Assembly: GCA_015847255.1 (NCBI GenBank)
Contig: JADLZK010004662.1
Location: forward strand, 558,001 to 622,000
Source of the DNA: Hyparrhenia diplandra
Lineage: Eukaryota; Streptophyta; Magnoliopsida; Poales; Poaceae
Length of the DNA: 64,000 nucleotides
Direction of reading: 5' to 3'
The notes under the pieces were generated by a model. It saw nothing but the letters and a program-made list of their open reading frames with translations, was not told the origin of the DNA and made no database searches. The translations under genes were made by a program, and so were the position numbers. Within the stretch, counting starts at the first letter, position 1, and every line of letters begins with the position of its first letter. Positions 10,893 to 22,060 of the stretch are shown here, piece by piece.

Positions 10893-11802
10893 CACTACCA
10901 GAGCCGGCCTCAATGCCGAGCGCCACAAGCAAAAGGCTCGGCGAATCACGACGCTCGGCAAAGAGCCTCTTTGCCGAAAGTGCGGCGCTTCGGTGAACTA
11001 TCGCGCTCGGCAAAGAGCCTCACTTTGCCGAAGCGCCCCATCTTTACGGTCGGCAAAAGGCTCTTTGCGGCGTCTTTACAGCGTTCGCAAACATAATTTT
11101 ATTTTTTGGATTTTCGTGCCCAAATTTTTTCTGAGGTCTTGCTACAATACTTGTAACAACATATTCAAAATTTGAAATTTTTGACACATTTTGGTATTTT
11201 TTAGACTTTATCACTTTTATTTGAATTATTTTTCAAAACGCAAATTTAAAGCGCAAGTCATTGGAATAAGTGAAAAAAGTGAATGGAAAAATGTTATTCA
11301 TGTTATTGAGTCTAATGTGAGACCTCATCCAGGCTAACACAAGGAATATCATCATCTTGTTCACAAAAACACGACCATTTTCTTGCGGGTGCATTGTTTT
11401 TAAATTCTAAAAAAATCAAACAAAGTTGAAAAATCACGAAACTCGTCGAGATGTCATTATATCGTATGTGTAGGCTATGATAAAAATTTGAGAAGGTTTC
11501 GTGCACGACTTCAATTACGACCGCAGCCAGCCAAGACATCTCTGGCGCATTTGTGCAAAACTTTGAATAGAAGTGGGAAAAAAATAAAACCTGGCCAAAA
11601 GATGGCCGAGCTCTGGCTACTAGGCCCCTCCCCCTTAATTTTTTTTTCTATTGTTTTTGATTTTTTGTTTTTACATTTTTATTTTGCCGAGTGTAAAAAG
11701 TCTTTGCCGAGCGCCCGAAAAACGCACTAGGCAAAACCCTTTGCCGTCAAAAAGTTTTGCCGGCGCCGTTTGCCGAGCGGAATAAGGGCTCTGTCGGTAG
11801 TG
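10893..11802. mobile_element. Non-autonomous CACTA element, 910 bp
   Basis: Starts CACTACCAGAGCC and ends GGCTCTGTCGGTAGTG, good inverted repeats of each other. The 3-bp target duplication is CAC at 10890-10892 and 11803-11805. Subterminal CTCGGCAAAGAGCC and TTTGCCGAGCG motifs are clustered in both terminal 150 bp. The AT-rich centre has no transposase. It is inserted in GC-rich sequence with short GCGGATG-type repeats. Confidence 0.94.
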
Positions 11803-12164
11803 CACCGTGGATCCCGCGTGCTCTGCATCCACCGCGGATGCCGCGCGGCTGCGTTGCTTCGTGCTAGCAGCGGATGTTGTGCCGCCGCGTGCTCGCAGCG
11901 TCTGCCATGTGCTCCGCTTTAGCCGTGGATGACGCGCCCTCCGTGTCCGTCGTGTGCTCCACTCCCGCTGCGGATGCCGCGCCCTTGTCGCCTGCTCCAC
12001 GGCAAGACACGCCTACGACCAAGGGGCTGTGGCTCGCGCTGCCGCCGCATTCGAGGCACGAACCACCGCCCGTTGCCACTCGAGGCAGGCACGAGCCGCT
12101 GCCTTCGCCGCCCATGGCTTGAACCGCATTCGACGCGCAATACCTTCGGACGTCTGGCTGCTAG
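11803..12164. other. GC-rich flank with short degenerate repeats
   Basis: A very GC-rich stretch with several imperfect repeats around (G/C)CGGATGxCGCG. Frames are open on both strands, but the translations are low-complexity Arg/Ala/Pro, so no gene is called. It may be part of a captured coding or 5' UTR segment continuing from before the CACTA insertion. Confidence 0.5.
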
Positions 12165-12191
12165 TTTTTTTTTTTTTTTTTTTTTTTTTTT
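12165..12191 (-). repeat. Poly(T) tract (27 T)
   Basis: An uninterrupted T run, possibly the A-tail of a minus-strand retroposon extending to the right. I could not identify a target duplication or an element body. Confidence 0.7.
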
Positions 12192-12499
12192 GCGACTGAC
12201 TCCCATCTGAGGCTTCTGAGCTAAGGAGGGGTGGTGGTGGTGAAAAGGCTTGAAATGAAATAGATCGAGCCGATGTGTTGTGAACAACCATTGCGCATCA
12301 TTCCTTTCGATCCAGCCCAAGCCACAAGGTGTACGGGGCGTTTTTGGTATACAGTTCCAGATCAAAGCGAATGAGGCCATAGTCAACTACAAAATCTTGG
12401 CCTGGCCCACTCCAAACACCACATCGCAATTGTGGCTTGGACTTTTTCATCGCTCTGCACAACGCCACGACTTCTCCCAAACGTTAATCCCGCAATAGC

Positions 12500-14730
12500 C
12501 GCGGCACCACATAATCCTCTCTCCGTTCTCCGTGACACCGCTACACAACAGGATCATGGGTTTAAATGCGGTCCAAGAGCACCCGCCGCCGCCACCCGGG
12601 CGGGCGCTGGGGTGATCACCACGTCGTCAACGAGCGCGCGCGATCGAGACCGTGGCCGGACGGACGGCACGCACGTCTTCCACGTATCGCGGCTATTGCC
12701 TGGTAAGGGGCATCGCCTCCGCAACTACGTGCGGTCGGTCGGGCACCTTCCGTCGGGCGGCTACCACTAGTCCCTCCGGTTCTTTCTTCCCCGACGGCGA
12801 CGCGCGTGTCGGGCCGGCCTGGCGGCGCCACGACGACAGTGCTGTTTCCATGCGGGCCTGATGACCCAGGGAGCCGCCGACGCGAAGGCGTGCTTCAGCA
12901 TTGGGTTCGTGATCCAGGCCGACGGACGATCTTCCACGCGCTGGTGGGAGCGATCCACGCCGCCCCGATCTCTCTCAGCACCACCACCGTGGCCGCCCGG
13001 CAACGGATCCGATCGCTGCCGCTGCTGCAGTCGTCGGCCAGATTAGTCGTCCGGATCGAGGAGCAAGGTGGAAGACTTTCGCCGTTCTCTGCTGCGACCG
13101 ACAGAGAGATAGTCCCTCCCTCGTTTGCGCTGCAATTGCATCTGGCGACACGAGCAGCTCAGGTTCGATGGCTGGTTTTTATCATGGAGTTCAGTTTGCA
13201 GCATGAGGTTTTTCTCTTGGAAATTTAATATCTTCTAGGAGGAGTAAAAATGGAGTACCCCTGCTAAGCTTGTTGTGATTAACAGTGTTCTTTGACTAAC
13301 TTGTAATTGTATGTAGTATTTGCACAAAATTATGACCACATTTGGCGACTTTTGTACTTGATTATGCAGATTGGTAGAGGAAAGACCGATCAAAAACATA
13401 TTTGCCGCCAGAGGACGTACAAACATTGTTAATGACATGAATACCAGAGGGAGTGATCTAGGGGGTGATCCTATATTTGTGGAGTTGTTCACGCAAAAGG
13501 CCAAAGGTTGGTACACAAACTAATGCATACTGAGTATTTGGAAATTTCTACGCCATTGATTATTCAATTATTGATGTTGATGGTTACATAGTACTGATTT
13601 GTGTTGTTAAGAGCTGAATATAGTCGACAGTAAATATTTTTCTTTTTATCTTCAAGAACTTTTGGTCTGAAATCTCAAATGGGTCATAGAACTTTCTAGT
13701 GAATTTTAAAAGGAACCGACATATTGCATTTACTATTACCCTACATTAGTGGGCGCCTCTATTTGGAGCGGCTATTGTTTGATGTTGATTAATTGTGTCA
13801 TTTTTACTTCTACATAAAAGTGCCTGGTGCTATGAAATTCGAAAACTAATGAGTTCCTTGAATCTTTAAAAGCTGAAGGAGAACTCATTTCTGAGGACAG
13901 TAAACAAAGTGGAATTCAGTCAAGCCTGCCATCTTGGCCACCAAGTGATCTATCACAGTGGCAATTGAAGAAAAGATCAATGCCACTGTTAAAAGGGATG
14001 GTGGAGTTCATAAGTTTGCTATTCAAGGAATGACACCAACGGTTTTATTCAGCTGTAGGAAATTTCTATTTTTCGGGACCTTTAACAATTGATCATACTG
14101 CAATATTCTACCAGAAATAGTGCAATCTATATGATTTTGTTATCCCGTGTAAGCGTTCATGAATTAGTGGGTAAGTGTGTCGGCTAGAAATGTTCCTGTG
14201 CAAGTGAGCCCTGTGGAGCTATAGTTGGCATGCACCTGGACGTAGGTTTTTCTTGTGCAAGTGAGCCCTGTAGCAAATCAATCACCTGCATCAAAAGCAT
14301 TGTTTTTAGCACTACTACTACTAATACTACCAGGCAGTAGCAATCAATGCATTAAATTTGTAATTGATTATTGATATGAACCTGCAATTTCTTATTGATT
14401 TGAACTTGTAAAAGGTTAGTGCTCTTAACCTGTAATTACTAAATGTTTTGAACATGTAGTTTCCTTACCGAACTATTTAAAATGGTTGTATCCATCGATG
14501 TAGGGAACCAGCAGGAAGTCATCACGGTTTGGGTGCCTCTATCCGAGATTCTACCAGCAGAGAAACAGGTTGGTGCCACACAACTAAATGTTCTGAACAT
14601 GTACTTTCCTTTCCGAACTATTTAAAATGGTTGTATCCATCGATATAGGGAACCGGTTGGAAGTCATCACGGCTAGGTGCCTCCATTCGAGATTCCACCC
14701 GCATTGAAACAGGTCAGTGCAACACAACAG
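12500..14730 (+). pseudogene. Host-gene-like fragment with possible exons
   Basis: A GC-rich first part (about 12540-13070) resembles a grass 5' exon or UTR. It is followed by AT-rich intron-like sequence with short open segments bounded by plausible splice signals. The best exon is 13370-13506, preceded by a T-rich tract and CAG and followed by GT, with a frame reading LVEERPIKNIFAARGRTN and then DPIFVELFTQKAK. A second open segment lies at 13854-14030 (LPSWPPSDLSQWQLKKRSMP) and ends in TGA. Candidate exons follow at 14504-14568 and 14649-14712. I do not recognise the protein family. With no start, no 3' end and transposons on either side, it looks like a gene fragment carried or broken by mobile elements. 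Confidence 0.45.
14439..14726 (+). repeat. Tandem duplication (about 144 bp) containing a candidate exon
   Basis: Unit 1 (about 14439-14582) and unit 2 (about 14583-14726) share TAAATGTT(T/C)TGAACATGTA, then CGAACTATTTAAAATGG, then (A)GGGAACC and GGAAGTCATCACGG, ending GAAACAGGT. Each unit contains a 64-65-bp segment bounded by AG and GT (14504-14568 and 14649-14712). Unit 1 keeps an open frame. Unit 2 has diverged by small indels. Confidence 0.75.
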
Positions 14731-14791
14731 ATTGCATGTTCTGAATGTTAAATATTTGCTTTGGCATTTCCTAATACTACTAGTAGTTGGG

Positions 14792-15074
14792 TGTGTAAAA
14801 GGAAGGAGACTGGGAGAAACAAGGTTGCCGGTCCTGGTCCTTGTTTACGTGTTAATATAGGAATGTGGAACAACCCCCACCGGTGGCATTACAAGTTTGT
14901 GATGTACAATATACCTAGAGAATAGGTCTATGTCTATGACCATGCACACGCATGTTGTCTTTACAATGTGGCGAGAACAATAGCCAGACTATTACAACAG
15001 CTAAGAGTAGTAACCGGAAATACAATAGCTAAGAGTAGCAACCAGAGTGTGTATCATGACTTCTTCATCTAACA
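14792..15074 (-). repeat. Copia-type 3' LTR (minus strand)
   Basis: On the minus strand this begins TGTTAGATGAAGAAG directly after the polypurine tract GAGGGGG (15075-15081) and ends in ACACA near 14792. The length of about 283 bp is typical of small Copia LTRs. It follows the end of the RNase H coding region, as expected for a 3' LTR. Confidence 0.75.
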
Positions 15075-15541
15075 CCCCCTCAATATCAACCACGAACAAG
15101 GTTGAGATTGGAGTAGAAGGCCTGAATCTTCGTAGCCGGAATTGGTTTGGTGAAACCATCTGCAAGTTGATCCTTTGTAGAGGTGAATCTCACATCTAGG
15201 AGTTTTGAGCAACACGTTCTCGAACAAAATGAAAGTCAATCTCAATGTCCTTTGTTCTTGCATGAAAAACTGGATTAGCAGATAAGTATTTTGCCCCCCA
15301 AATTGTCACACCATAACCGAGCGATTGAAGAGTGAGGAATGTTAAGTTCTTGTAGCAATTTCTGTATCCACATCATCCTGGCTGTAGCATTTGCAAGAGC
15401 CTTGTACTCAGCTTCAGTAGAGGAGCGAGAAACTGTAGGCTATTTTCTAGCACTCCAAGAGATTAAATTTTGTCCTAAAAACACTGCAAATCCCCCAGTG
15501 GACCTGCGATCATTGAGACAACCAGCCCAATCAGCGTCTGA
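15075..15541 (-). pseudogene. Copia RNase H, C-terminal fragment
   Basis: Read on the minus strand, the fragment starts DADWAGC, then NLISWSARK, SRSSTEAEYKALANATA, a WCDN motif and, after a frameshift, ARTKDIEIDFHFVRERV and STKDQLADGFTKP, ending at the polypurine tract. These are the canonical motifs of Ty1/Copia RNase H. Stop codons and at least one indel break it. The reverse transcriptase that should precede it is missing. Confidence 0.9.
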
Positions 15542-15544
15542 GAA

Positions 15545-16384
15545 TGCACTCACTAGCAACCGGAGTGCCATTAGGTGCCCCCGACAGGGCTGTCACCAGG
15601 GCAGGATCTTGTAGTGGTGGTGACGGATCAAGCGGAGAAGAGATGTTGTCTGATGGTGGTGTAGAATAAGATCCAGCATCAGTACTGCTTGTCGACGGGT
15701 CAGTTGGGAGCGCTGGTGAATCAACTGGCGACGACGCTACGATCCGAGGTGGAGCCACCGCCCCAGAGTTTGTACGAGAAGGAGCAGAATACGCGAATCC
15801 TGCCGTGCCCATGTTGTCACCGAGTAGCAGCAGGAAATAACGCTGCTTTGGCTGCAATTCAGCATCATTTGAGGCATAATTTTCTTCTGTAATAGCTGCA
15901 TCAAACACTGAACTTGGTGGTTGATTAGATGATGTAGATGGAGATGTATATTGGTCACGGAAAATAGCATCCCCAAAACTAGCATTAGGGCTAAGGAGGG
16001 ATGGAGGTGAAAGTGCAGTTTCAGCCCAAAGACGAGCCCCGGCATTTGGGCGAAGAGAGGAAAAGGGAAAGACGTGTTCGTCAAAAACAACATCGCAAGA
16101 GATATATATGCGCCCTTCTGCAGGGTCCAGACCTTTAAAACGTTTATGCATATGACTGTAGCCAAGAAAGACACATTTTTTGGATCGTAATGCTAGTTTT
16201 TGTGAATTAAAAGGTCTGAGGTTGGGCCATACAGCACATCCAAATGTGCAAAGGAAGCTATAATCAGGGGTGTGGTTATATATCCATTCAAAAGGAGATT
16301 GATTGTCAAGTACTTTGGAAGGGAGCCGGTTGATAAGACACACGGCAGTGAGGAATGCCTTATCCCAAAATTTTAAGGGAGCCA
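15545..16384 (-). pseudogene. Copia integrase, C-terminal fragment
   Basis: On the minus strand the frame gives LTAVCLINRLPSKVL, SPFEWIYNHTPDYSF, FGCAVWPNLRPFN and KKCVFLGYS, the conserved integrase C-terminus and GKGY-like region of Copia elements, then a Ser/Pro-rich linker. The catalytic core is absent: sequence upstream jumps directly to a primer-binding-site leader at about 16384-16443. The downstream RT is also absent, since the linker joins RNase H at about 15545. Two internal deletions therefore shaped this remnant. Confidence 0.9.
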
Positions 16385-16430
16385 CCACCAGCACGCCTCC
16401 GGCGTCGGGACTGAAGCACCTGATAACCAA

Positions 16431-16830
16431 GCTCTGATGCCAATTGTTGGAATCGAGGATCGACGAACGATCACAATAACATACGCAATAGACAAAGAAA
16501 ACTTGGCGACAAACGCCGTAGTGACACACGCCTGTATCTTGGCTATTATTAATGAAACACATAACTCGGCTCACACTTGGAACACGAGAGGAGACTCGCT
16601 GGGCGACCACGCCGGCCGGGCGGCGAACGCCACAAATGGCGACACAACACCAGCACTCTCTTTGTTTCTCTTGGCTCACCCGACACACAGGAATTACATG
16701 GACTTTTATAGACCCTCGACGACGCAGCGCCCACGCAACACACTCCATCCAGCACCGTAAGACGCACGAACGTGCTCTTGGCGACCCGGCGCTCCCACGC
16801 TCCAAGCCATGGACTCCTCCATGAGACGCG
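16431..16830 (-). mobile_element. Copia primer-binding site and partial 5' LTR
   Basis: The minus strand reads ...CCAACA then TTGGCATCAGAGC (16443-16431), one base from the initiator-Met-tRNA-complementary TGGTATCAGAGC site of plant LTR elements. The LTR therefore starts at 16445 and extends right. A minus-strand TATA-like CTATAAAAG sits near 16705-16713. I cannot fix its outer end. Its terminal sequence does not obviously match the 3' LTR at 14792-15074, so the remnant may be a composite of two elements. Confidence 0.65.
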
Positions 16831-19262
16831 ATCGCTAGTGCTGATTTGAATCGTGTGCTCCTCCGCAACTGCAGCCTTAAGCCTCTGACTCGTCCATAAC
16901 CTCCACTCAGTAGGTATCCCATTGGGCGTGCCAATTTGTTTGGACACCAGGAAACCCACATCGAGCGGCTTCTCTTGTGCGGAAAAATGCGGGCGTGCCA
17001 GTGAACTTAAGTACACAAAATAAAAGAACAGGAACAATATGTTTTATTTATCATCACGAATAATAAATACAAGTTCCTAAACAAATATGCGCCATGACTA
17101 GATGGCAACAATCCGACTTCGCGATGTGTCTTCATGGTTCCTGGGGCCTCTCAAGGCTCCTAGTTAATTACCCCCATGATTAAGCTGTTGTGGTCGTCCG
17201 ATTAAGCTGTTGTTCCCGTGATTAATACAAGTACCTCCGATTAAGCTGTTGTGGTCGCCGTCGTTGATCTTCGCTTCACTTCTCCATGCGTGTGTGTTGG
17301 TGTAGATGTGGATGGTGTCGGCGTGTCCATGGCCTTGTCGGTCCATGAGCCGGTGGAGCGTGGCTAGAGTATTAGCCACGTCGCCTGCGTCGTTCGCCTC
17401 ATCGGCGTTGAACGACACATGTCGATGTAGTGGTAGTAGCACGTGCATGGTTGGTGTAGATCGGATTGACTTGGACTTCCTCCGCAATGTCGTCGTGGTA
17501 TGCCATGGAACTTGATCATAGAAGTAGTTGAAGTAGTGGATGAAGATTTGTCGATGAAGACTTGTACTCGGACATGGACGTACACGAGCATCGCTGTACG
17601 TAGACGTGCACAAGCACCGATGGGGCATACATGCATGACGACACGTCGCCTGGCCTTGGTTGCATCTTGACTTGCTTTGCTTCTTCTTGCCGTATAGATG
17701 TGCGCATGCATATACATATATATATGCCTTACTTGCACCATGTTCACGTATATGCATGGCTTGCTTGCGTCTTGCTTGTACGTCGATGTAGTGCTCCTGC
17801 ATCTCCGGGTCTTCGGCGCGCGGTAGATGGTCACGCTACCCCTCGGACTCCAGCCCTCATCGATCATGAGCGCCGGGCTGCTGCATCAAGCGCCCGACTT
17901 CTGTGTTCATCGTCTGGTCCGCTGTCGCTGTGCATTGACAAATGCAACGATGCAAGGTTGATAATATAGAAGATAAATTAACTAGACTAGTTGCTCACCC
18001 GCGAACGTACAGGACGACATCTTCTCTTCCTCGATCTCGCTTCCTGCCGATGAAAGGTGAACGGTGACTGGACTAGTGTCCAGGCGATGAGCCTACGACG
18101 GGAAGTATGATTACGCCTGAACTTCAGAAGGAACTAGCATTTTCTCTTTCCTGGCAGCCCGACAGCGTGGTGGCTTGTGATCACCCTTTCTCCTCCCGTC
18201 TGTCTATCTCCTCCTGCCCAGAGCAGCTGCCTGTGTATTTATAAGCTAGACAAACAGAAGTCGAACTGATGAAGGGAGCCGCGACGGATGAGCTTGCCCT
18301 TTAATCTATGTTGTCGGGTGAGCGGGACATGCATGTGGCGACACCTCCGATCTTTGTTAGTGGGTGAGCTTCGCTTAGCCTTTGATCTGTGTTGGAGGAC
18401 CAGCGGAACATTTGGTCGTGACATGCAAGTGGTGCTCTCCAAGCGATAACGCGTGAAGCTCTTTTTCTTTTCTTTTTACTAATTGCTAATTGTAGCACTC
18501 ACTCAATATTGTCCACTGATCCATGGATTAGGCGCTTATGCATGAGCTTTTTTTATAGCAAAGACGGTGATCTCATTTCCGGGCGCCTGACAAGCGTTAG
18601 CAGAACGTACGCTCTCGTCCTAGGTATATCACATATTGCCACAACGCCATACTTGGATACACGTACGCGTATCATTCATCCGGAGGAGAAATGTACATGC
18701 AGAAATGTAGATGCCAACGTACGCGTATATACTTGCATGGGTCGTGCTTGTGAGCTTCTTCACTTACACATGCATGGAGGCGTATATGCATATACAGCCC
18801 CTGGCCATATTAGCTTCTTGGCATGTATGAGCTTGACACATACATGTTGGCACACCCTAGTGTGTGTGCAAAGTAGTTCAATATGGCAAAAACTCATCAA
18901 ACAAAATGCCCCCCACCGAGAGGGTTACACACGACGTAGTAGTCTGAAATCGTCCTGGTGAAGAGACTTATCCATATGTCGTGGGCACAAAAAAAGATTT
19001 TGCCACCTCGCCTGACCCTCATAACCTTCATCTGTCAAAGACTCTGATCCGAAAATCATGGGTGTAAGAAGTTTTTTTTTTCACTTTGCCAAACTCATAG
19101 CCGTATCTGTTGAGGACTGAGATCCAAACATCACGAGCGAATTGCCGCCTAGCTAGCAGGGCTCTCATAACTTTATATGGTCAAGAGTTGTACATGCGCA
19201 CACACACTGCCCATAACTCCAGGATCTCATTAGTGACATAAGATTACAAGAGAAGCCATAGT
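16831..19262. other. No gene recognised; short internal repeats
   Basis: Mostly unique sequence. GATTAAGCTGTTGT occurs three times at 17177-17253. Related segments at about 18265-18330 and 18355-18430 share GGGTGAGC and CGTGACATGCA-like words. CATG/TATA-rich stretches occur at 17700-17780 and 18660-18800. Frames in this interval look random. Confidence 0.5.
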
Positions 19263-19670
19263 ATGTCACTTACCCCTGCCGCCGATGACCAAGCCGGACC
19301 AGCAGCTTCCCCTCCCGCCTACCGTCTATGCTTAGGCAGAGGGAGCGTTGTGCCTCCCCTAGAAGGAGAGAGGCCTCGCTCCCGCCGTGGTTGCTGCCGT
19401 GCCTGCCATCGGCGTTGGTGCGCTGGCTGCTATAGTCGTTCTCCCTCGAGCGTACGACGACGTTCGCGAGGGCCGGCAACGTGGGCATGGACGGGCCGTG
19501 CGGAACATCAACCCACACCCGGCAGAGCATGGGGCTGATCGGCGGCGAGGAAGGAGGTGGTGGTGGCAGGGCCTGCAGCTCTGGCTCGACGATGGTGATG
19601 TCGCCACATCCCTAGAGAACATGCGCAGCAGTGGTGCAGCCCAGCGCGCCGCGATGGTCACGAGGGGCCG

Positions 19671-20123
19671 CTAAGTCACCGGAGATGGCGTCGCATCACC
19701 GGCGTGTCCGTTGGCTGGCGGGAATTTGGTTGCATTAGCCGTCTCGTTTGCCATCGGAGACAAAGTAGAGGGAGCCGGTGCTGAAGACGGACCCGCATCG
19801 GTGGCGTGGTACGTCACAACAGCCAGCATCGGGGCCCAGTTCGAGGAGCTTGGCTCGGGCCATGCCTCCCAGGTCCCAGGAAGCCCCAGCGCGGCCTGCG
19901 TCTGCACCATCTGCAGCGACGGTGGAGCAGCCGACCGCGGGCGATGACGGTGAACGCCATCAACACCGCGTGTCTCCTCGAGGAGGTTGCAGAGGGCGTT
20001 GAGGAGGGAGTCGCGGATGGCGTCGTTATCGAGCGGGACACCGATGCGACAGGCTCGGAGGTAAACCATGTAGACCAAGCGAAGAACGAAAATGGCCGAA
20101 GGGATGTACGGTGTCGAAGGCAT
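19671..20123 (-). CDS. Unrecognised ORF in GC-rich segment (possible gene fragment)
   Basis: A 150-residue minus-strand frame within a GC-rich island (about 19263-20250). The first half looks protein-like: RLVYMVYLRACRIGVPLDND, then DSLLNALCNLLEETRG. The second half is Ala/Pro/Ser-rich. Overlapping plus-strand frames are low-complexity. It sits immediately beyond the truncated start of a chromovirus LTR (20279), so it may be host or captured sequence interrupted by that element. No family is recognised. Low confidence that it is expressed. Confidence 0.3.
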   Translation of the reverse strand: MPSTPYIPSAIFVLRLVYMVYLRACRIGVPLDNDAIRDSLLNALCNLLEETRGVDGVHRHRPRSAAPPSLQMVQTQAALGLPGTWEAWPEPSSSNWAPMLAVVTYHATDAGPSSAPAPSTLSPMANETANATKFPPANGHAGDATPSPVT

Positions 20124-20278
20124 GGTATGCTACCTTTCCATGCGGTTTCCTCCGACGAGCGAACTCCGGTCACCGGCGGCCACCAACACGGACGGCCACC
20201 ACAGGGACGTCCACTACAGCAACTCCGGCGAACCTTCATCGGCAACTTTTAGAAACAATGCAAATTTTAGGGTGTTAC

Positions 20279-20828
20279 AATTCTACCCCCCTTAAAAGAA
20301 TCTTGTCCTCAAGATTTAAGGTCAGGCTTACTCAAATAGCTGCAGATAATTCTTCCTCAAATCTTCTCTTTCCCATGTAGCTTCTTCCTCTGAATATCGA
20401 TTCCATTGAACTTTGCACATTTTAATCACTTTCGACTCCTAGTAACCCTTTCTGCAGTTCCCAAAATCTTTATAGGGTACTATTCATAGGTAAGATCTTC
20501 TTTAGCAAGTGAGCTCTTCTAAAGGAATCTGTTCTTTAGGTACTTCGCAAGCACTTCGTTAATTGAGAAACATGGAACACATCATGCACACCCGACAAAC
20601 TTTGTGGCAATTCTATCCGATAAGTCACTTCTCCACGTCTATCTACGATTTTGAAAGGTCCAACATACCTTGGTGCCAACTTTCCTTTCATGTTGAATCT
20701 CTTCACATTCCTCATTGGTGACACCTTCAGGTACACATAATCTCCTACTTTAAAAGACATGTCCTTTCTTCGAGTGTCGACATAACTCTTCTGTCTAGAC
20801 TGCGTAGCAACGTCATATTGCAACAATT
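20279..20828 (-). pseudogene. Ty3/Gypsy chromovirus (Tekay-like) 3' end
   Basis: Minus-strand reading from 20828 gives ARQ-like QKSYVDTRRKDMSFKVGDY, LKVSPMRN, GKLAPRYVGPFKI and SGVHDVFHVSQL, the integrase GPY/F-type tail of chromoviruses. After a stop near 20536 degraded sequence continues to EEEATWEREDLRKNYLQLF at about 20360-20320, the end of a chromodomain. A purine tract (20298-20283) and the LTR start TGTAACACCC (20279 leftward) follow. The LTR appears cut after about 35 bp. The upstream pol is missing. Confidence 0.88.
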
Positions 20829-21220
20829 GTATCTCCCAATTAAAAACTGATAAAATGGTGATTGTAGACTTGTTGGAAAGCTACAGCAGTGTAGATGTTC
20901 CCATAAAACTTTCAGAATTTTTCAACATACGAGTTCAGAGATATTCAACAAACGGTACAGGTTATTCTAGATTCAGCACAGCAGTGATATAACGGCAGCA
21001 AAGTTGATAAACAAACCCAACTATATATGATTCATAAGCAGCAAAGGTTTTAAATATGAGATATGTGGACATCCCCACAATATCCCAGCAAACAAACAAA
21101 GATCCAACTCAAACATGTTCATCATAACAAGCAACTAAACAAAGTGGTTCACACATCCACAAACTAACACAACTTCGTTCTAACAACGCTTTTAATAATA
21201 ATACTAGGGCATGATGGCAT

Positions 21221-22060
21221 CTAGTGGGTTGAATCCTTGATGGTGATCTTCTGGGCCTTCTTGTAGATGGCAGGTTCTCCATGCCTAGCACGTAGCTCGT
21301 CAACTATCTTCTGGAGGCGTCTTTGAGCTTTCTGTGCATCACGAAGCTCCGTCCTCATGCCAACCTTCTTCTCATGTTGTGCCAGAACATCACATGTAGT
21401 AGCAGCAACAGTGGGATCCTCCTCTGGAGGAGCAAGGACCTGCCACTCTCCCTCGGTGTTGGCATGTGGGAGGAACCTGTACTGATCCTCCTTCTGGGCC
21501 TCAAAGGGACGACCGTGGTAGTAGAGGTAAGCTTCCTCTACCGCATCCTCCATACTGTCATACGCACTAGCTCTCTTGGTTGGGTGACCATGAATGGTCT
21601 CAATCTCATATCCATTGAGGACGTCATTCCAAGCACTAATGGTGATGCTAGACTTCCAGTAGGTCTCCTCATCCGGCTACTGATACACAATGCACTAGTA
21701 CCTTATGGTGGAGTGCAAATCTACATAGTAACGGTCCAGCACATCAATTAACAACTTGTGATAGTAGGCTGTCTCAGGAGGCTGCTTGGTTACGATCTTG
21801 TGAGTCCATCCTATCTCTTCATCCACAACTAGCCCAGTGGGAGCTAGCTCAGCTGAAGGCATCAATGAAGATGTGAACGGGGAGTTGTTCGTAGGCAAAG
21901 ACACCAGCACTGGAGGTGAGGCAGGGGTAGCTGGTGTAGGTGTAGGAGTAGGCAACTCACTAACCTCTTCTTCTTCCATGGGTTCCTCCTCAGATGCTTC
22001 CACTGGTTCCTCCCCATCAACATCATCAGAAAGGACTTTGCAATTTGTCAAGGGAAGCAA
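21221..22060 (-). pseudogene. Acidic/coiled-coil protein of unknown function, interrupted
   Basis: The N-terminal part (22060-21695) has a Glu-rich then Thr/Pro-rich region and continues WTHKIVTKQPPETAYYHKLL, LDRYYVDLHSTIRY. A frame change and TAG near 21680-21695 interrupt it. The frame resumes with DEETYWKSSITISAWNDVL, then HGHPTKRASAYDSMEDAVEE, AYLYYHGR and a charged, probably coiled-coil tail (RTELRDAQKAQRRLQKIVDE) to a stop at 21221. The coherent protein-like sequence across the break suggests a once-real gene. Its position beside chromovirus sequence suggests, but does not prove, an accessory ORF of an LTR element. No function is assigned. The first codons overlap the foldback element terminus. 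Confidence 0.5.

Noticed and set aside
16385..16961. Upstream extension of the 476-residue frame containing Copia integrase
   Set aside because: It reads through the primer-binding site and LTR. Only 15545-16384 shows integrase similarity.
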